A stretch of DNA of 64,000 nt. Origin: Parapedobacter sp964498395 (GTDB lineage Bacteria; Bacteroidota; Bacteroidia; Sphingobacteriales; Sphingobacteriaceae). Under the pieces are notes generated by a model. It did no database searches and was not told the origin of the DNA. It worked only from the letters and a program-made list of their open reading frames with translations. Both the position numbers and the translations under genes were made by a program. The stretch lies in assembly GCA_964498395.1 (NCBI GenBank), contig CAZCHE010000006.1:186001-250000 (forward strand), written 5' to 3'. Positions 60,422 through 64,000 of this stretch are shown here, piece by piece (the first letter of the stretch is position 1; each line of letters begins with the position of its first letter).

Positions 60422-62281
60422 ATGTTTGACAAGTATAACATTATCGTAGTGGGAGGGGGCCACGCTGGCTGTGAAGCAGCGGCGGCGGCGGCAAACCTAG
60501 GTTCATCGGTATTACTCATCACGATGAATATGGGTACTATCGCCCAAATGAGTTGCAACCCCGCCATGGGAGGCGTTGCGAAAGGCCAGATCGTGCGGGA
60601 AATCGACGCGATGGGTGGGTATTCGGGCATTATTGCTGATAAAACCACCATCCAGTTCCGGATGCTCAATCGCTCCAAAGGCCCTGCCATGTGGAGCCCT
60701 CGCACGCAAAATGACCGCATGCGGTTTGCCGAAGAATGGCGCCTACAACTGGAAGCGCTCCCCAATGTGGATATCTGGCAAGATACGGTTAAGGAAATCA
60801 TTGTTAAAGAAGGGCGAGCCTGTGGCGTCGTGACCTCGCTCGGCATGCACATTAATAGCGATGCCGTCGTATTGACGAATGGAACATTCCTAAACGGCAC
60901 CATCCATATCGGAGAAAAACGGTTCGGCGGCGGCCGAACGGGGGAAAAAGCAGCCACAGGCCTTACAGAACAATTGGTTAGTCTTGGCTTTGAATCCGGT
61001 CGGATGAAGACCGGAACCCCACCAAGGGTAGATGGCCGTACGCTCGATTACGCCAAGATGGAAGAACAATGGGGCGATGAGGAGCGTGGTAAATTTTCCT
61101 TCACGGACGTGCCTTTGCCCACGGAGCAACGCTGCTGCTGGATCACCTACACGAACGAAGCGGTACACGAAACACTCAAGACCGGTTTTGAAAAATCTCC
61201 GATGTTTACCGGACGAATAAAAGGCCTGGGACCGCGCTATTGCCCTTCGATAGAAGATAAAATAAACCGTTTTGCGGAGCGAGATAGGCATCAGATTTTC
61301 GTTGAACCGGAAGGGTGGAATACCGTGGAAATCTATGTCAATGGCTTCTCCACTTCCTTGCCCGAAGATGTCCAATTGAATGCGCTTAGGCTAATCCCTG
61401 GATTTGAAAAGGCGAAGATGTTCCGACCAGGCTATGCCATCGAATATGACTATTTCCCGCCGATGCAGTTGGATCTCACGTTGGAAACATTCCGCATCAA
61501 ACACCTCTTTTTCGCCGGTCAAATCAACGGCACTACCGGCTATGAAGAGGCCGCGAGCCAAGGTTTCATTGCAGGCATCAATGCCCATCAACGGATAAAT
61601 GACCAACACGAACTCATCCTTAAGCGGTCTGAATCCTATATCGGTGTATTGATCGATGATCTCGTCACCAAAGGAACGGAAGAGCCTTATCGCATGTTTA
61701 CCTCAAGGGCCGAGCACCGACTCCTCCTCAGGCAGGACAACGCCGATGCCCGACTGACGCCCTTGGCGCATAAACTGGGCTTGGTGTCTGACGAGCGATT
61801 GGAAAAAGTAACACAAAAGGTCGCCGCCGCCGACGCGCTGGTTAACTATATCCGGAAAAACTCCATAGATCCCGAACGAATGAATCCCGTTTTAACCGAA
61901 CTCGATTCCAGCCCGATTACCCAAAAAACAAAGCTCTTCAATATTCTTGCTCGACCTCAAGTGTCCATTCGTGACCTAGCAAAAGCAGATGAGTCGCTCG
62001 CGCAAGTATTAGCTGGCTACGAAAAGGAAGTCGTGGAACAAGCAGAAATCAAGGTGAAGTATGATAGCTATTTTGAAAAGGAAATCGAAATTGTCAACAA
62101 GATGCGACGAATGGAAGACCAAGAAATCAATCCGAATTTTGATTACTCCATGCTCGTCTCGCTATCGAAAGAAGCGCGCGAAAAGTTGATTCGAGTAAAA
62201 CCACGCACGTTGGGCCAAGCATCTCGCATTTCTGGTGTTTCGCCTTCCGATATCTCCGTTTTAATGGTTCATTTAAGTTAA
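60422..62281 (+). CDS. mnmG: tRNA uridine-5-carboxymethylaminomethyl modification enzyme MnmG
   Basis: A 619-residue FAD enzyme that, with MnmE, installs the cmnm5 group at U34 of certain tRNAs. The start ATG 60422 gives MFDKYNIIVVGGGHAGCEAAAAAANLG, with the FAD motif GGGHAGCE. Other MnmG blocks: NPAMGGVAKGQIVREIDAMGG, RFGGGRTGEKAATGL, GRMKTGTPPRV, CPSIEDKINRF and GTTGYEEAASQGFIAGINA, and the tRNA-binding tail LSKEAREKLIRVKPRTLGQASRISGVSP. An ATG at 60392 is part of the parS-like site and is rejected. In many bacteria mnmG is near the origin of replication. Confidence 0.97.
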   Translation: MFDKYNIIVVGGGHAGCEAAAAAANLGSSVLLITMNMGTIAQMSCNPAMGGVAKGQIVREIDAMGGYSGIIADKTTIQFRMLNRSKGPAMWSPRTQNDRMRFAEEWRLQLEALPNVDIWQDTVKEIIVKEGRACGVVTSLGMHINSDAVVLTNGTFLNGTIHIGEKRFGGGRTGEKAATGLTEQLVSLGFESGRMKTGTPPRVDGRTLDYAKMEEQWGDEERGKFSFTDVPLPTEQRCCWITYTNEAVHETLKTGFEKSPMFTGRIKGLGPRYCPSIEDKINRFAERDRHQIFVEPEGWNTVEIYVNGFSTSLPEDVQLNALRLIPGFEKAKMFRPGYAIEYDYFPPMQLDLTLETFRIKHLFFAGQINGTTGYEEAASQGFIAGINAHQRINDQHELILKRSESYIGVLIDDLVTKGTEEPYRMFTSRAEHRLLLRQDNADARLTPLAHKLGLVSDERLEKVTQKVAAADALVNYIRKNSIDPERMNPVLTELDSSPITQKTKLFNILARPQVSIRDLAKADESLAQVLAGYEKEVVEQAEIKVKYDSYFEKEIEIVNKMRRMEDQEINPNFDYSMLVSLSKEAREKLIRVKPRTLGQASRISGVSPSDISVLMVHLS

Positions 62282-62361
62282 AAACCTGAATAACAATTAA
62301 TTACATATAAAAATATTCGGCTTTCATATTTTAGATATCAGACACTTTCTCGATTTTTCCG

Positions 62362-64000
62362 ATGCAAGACTCGCCAAAAACAAAAACTCGCTCAAATCGC
62401 CTAAAAATGGCCCGAAATCCAAAATGGGCGGTTTTAGCCTTTTTCTTCATCCTTGTTTCGCTTACTTGGCAGTGTGCAAGCCAACAGCAACCCACCGGCG
62501 GGCCTCGGGATACCATCCCTCCGAAAATCCTCCGGGAAACGCCACCCAACCTCACTAAAAATTTCGACGAAGAGAAAATTGTTATCGAATTTGACGAGTA
62601 CATAAAATTGGCCAACGCATTCCGGGAAATTAGCGTTTCGCCAGATATGGAACAGCCGGTCAATCCACGGGTAAAGCGACGGAGTATTGAAATTACATTG
62701 CCGGATTCTTTGGATGAAAACACGACCTACACCATCAACTTCGGGAAAGCCATCACCGACTATAACGAAGGGAACCCGCTGCTTAATTACAGCTTTGTAT
62801 TTTCAACTGGCGACATCATCGACTCCCTATCGGTTTCCGGCAATGTGATCAACGCATTCACCAAGGAAAAAGAAAAGGAAGTCACCGTCATGCTCATCCC
62901 CACCCGGCAGGATTCCATTTTCGGCAAGCGTAAAGCCAATATCTTTACGCTAACGGATACCGCAGGCAACTTCAAACTGAACAACCTCCGGGAAGACACC
63001 TACCGCATCTATGCGCTCAAAGAACAAAACAACGATCGGGTGTACAACGGGCCGGATGAACTGATCGGGTTTATCAACGATTCGTTCCATCTCGACCAAG
63101 ACACGACTGGAATCCGATTGGAAATTTTCCAAGGCATCCCAAAAGATTTCCGATTGCTAGACCGCAAGATCGAACAAAACGGGAAGGTGATCTTCGCTTT
63201 CAACAAACCGCTGGATGATCCGCAAATCGTTATTAAGCATCCATCATCATTGGATGAAAGCAAAATCGTAGAATACGCGAAAAGTAAAGATTCAGCCACC
63301 GTTTTATTAGCCGATTTAACGTTTGATTCCCTAAGGGTACAATTCTTGGACGGGGGAAACCTATTGGATTCGGTAACGATGCGCCGAGGCCGGAATGAAA
63401 AGTACGACCGCGATTTCATCATTACGGATAACCTTTCCGGAAACAAAGTAAACCGAGTGAAACACATTCAGCTGACGGCGGCTTCTCCCGTACAGTCCAT
63501 CGATCGAAGCAAAATCGTACTCATGGAAGATTCGGTCGTCCGTACAAACTATCAACTCGTCAAAGATACCACCGCGCAACGTCGATACATCTTACGTTAT
63601 AACTGGCGGCCCAAACGAAATTATGAGCTTAAATTGGAAGATGGAGCGTTTATTGGGCATTTTGAAGACAAGAGCAAAAGCGTCACCAAAAACTTCACCA
63701 TGGACGATGCGGAAAATTTCGGAGATATTGTGTTGAAGGTTAATCTACCAGATACTACCCATCAGTACCTCGTTGAACTGATTAACGAAAAGAAGGACGT
63801 GGTCTTTCAGCGTGTGCCGATTAGACAGTCGAGCACTATTCCTTTCCGTCAATTCCCAGGCGGGAAATACACGCTCCGAGTGGTCTATGATGCCAATAAC
63901 AATGGAAAATGGGATACCGGTGATGTTCATAACCGGCAGCAACCCGAGCGCATTTGGTACATTGGAAAAACGTTTATTATCCGTGCAAATTGGGAGCAAG
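62362..64000 (+). CDS. Ig-like-domain lipoprotein, 3' end beyond the window
   Basis: The frame is open from ATG 62362 to the last base (546 residues). A second ATG at 62407 (MARNPKWAVLAFFFILVSLT) gives a lipoprotein-like signal with cysteine in LTWQCASQQ. A proline-rich spacer (PTGGPRDTIPPKILRETPP) follows, then an SbsA-type Ig domain (VIEFDEYIKLANAFREISVSP, ...TTYTINFGKAITDYNEGN) typical of Bacteroidota surface lipoproteins. The later part (ANIFTLTDTAGNFKLNNLREDTYRIYALKEQNNDRVYN) adds a carboxypeptidase-regulatory-like domain, and DANNNGKWDTGD is a calcium-like loop. Probably surface- or periplasm-anchored; the role is unknown. Confidence 0.85.
   Translation, partial: MQDSPKTKTRSNRLKMARNPKWAVLAFFFILVSLTWQCASQQQPTGGPRDTIPPKILRETPPNLTKNFDEEKIVIEFDEYIKLANAFREISVSPDMEQPVNPRVKRRSIEITLPDSLDENTTYTINFGKAITDYNEGNPLLNYSFVFSTGDIIDSLSVSGNVINAFTKEKEKEVTVMLIPTRQDSIFGKRKANIFTLTDTAGNFKLNNLREDTYRIYALKEQNNDRVYNGPDELIGFINDSFHLDQDTTGIRLEIFQGIPKDFRLLDRKIEQNGKVIFAFNKPLDDPQIVIKHPSSLDESKIVEYAKSKDSATVLLADLTFDSLRVQFLDGGNLLDSVTMRRGRNEKYDRDFIITDNLSGNKVNRVKHIQLTAASPVQSIDRSKIVLMEDSVVRTNYQLVKDTTAQRRYILRYNWRPKRNYELKLEDGAFIGHFEDKSKSVTKNFTMDDAENFGDIVLKVNLPDTTHQYLVELINEKKDVVFQRVPIRQSSTIPFRQFPGGKYTLRVVYDANNNGKWDTGDVHNRQQPERIWYIGKTFIIRANWEQ

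Noticed and set aside
1..64000. tRNA or rRNA genes
   Set aside because: None recognised by reading for cloverleaf or conserved rRNA segments. A covariance-model search could change this.

Overview
The window reads as a chromosomal segment of a Bacteroidota bacterium, most probably of the Sphingobacteriaceae type (inference). Supporting signs are a SusC/SusD pair, type IX secretion (T9SS) proteins (PorP/SprF-like, a gliding-motility C-terminal domain), many promoters of the form TAnnTTTG, a tricorn-like S41 peptidase, a large DUF4153 protein and a CdsZ-type zinc ribbon protein. Most of the window is gene-dense and moderately GC-rich. No rRNA, tRNA, CRISPR array, transposase or integrase was recognised.

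Layout. 1-700: a toxin-antitoxin-like pair whose toxin start is out of frame. 0.7-6 kb: idi, an unrecognised conserved gene, kbl and typA, with simple purine/pyrimidine-rich repeats between them. 6-10.8 kb: a SusC/SusD outer-membrane uptake pair. 10.9-18.6 kb: a DUF481-type outer-membrane protein, a 6-pyruvoyl-tetrahydropterin synthase-like gene with folE, a DUF4153 membrane protein, and two lipase-like envelope genes. 18.6-25 kb: a T9SS surface cluster of four genes, ending in a repeat protein whose 276-bp repeats broke the assembly (100 N). 25-36.3 kb: mixed housekeeping genes (PAP2-like, Nudix, amidohydrolase, rlmN, ComF, VanZ plus a tiny lipoprotein, gcvH, anmK, DUF2461, cdsA operon, aspartyl protease). 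36.3-49.7 kb: tricorn-like protease, zinc ribbon protein plus Nif3, GNAT, hydrolase, FAD monooxygenase, RsmI-like methylase, cyclase, saccharopine-dehydrogenase-like protein and amidohydrolase.

49.7-56.3 kb holds a visibly AT-richer accessory block (SnoaL-like, HxlR and AraC regulators, two alpha/beta hydrolases, OsmC). It lies between two genes that have both lost their 5' ends: a TonB-dependent receptor barrel on the left and a LytTR domain on the right. 56.3-64 kb is again core-like: apaG, an unrecognised gene behind 16-bp direct repeats, an SDR protein, an ABC-F ATPase, two perfect 16-bp parS-like palindromes, mnmG, and an Ig-like lipoprotein running off the end.

Genes that seem to act together: the PTPS-like gene with folE (pterin synthesis from GTP); SusC with SusD; the four-gene T9SS surface cluster; CPBP protease, DUF2007 and cdsA (overlapping operon); an inner-membrane protein, Nif3 and the zinc ribbon protein; and the detoxification-like set inside the AT-rich block. 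A recurring feature is that six genes have the TAnnTTTG promoter box only 3-9 bases before the start codon, which predicts leaderless or nearly leaderless transcripts.
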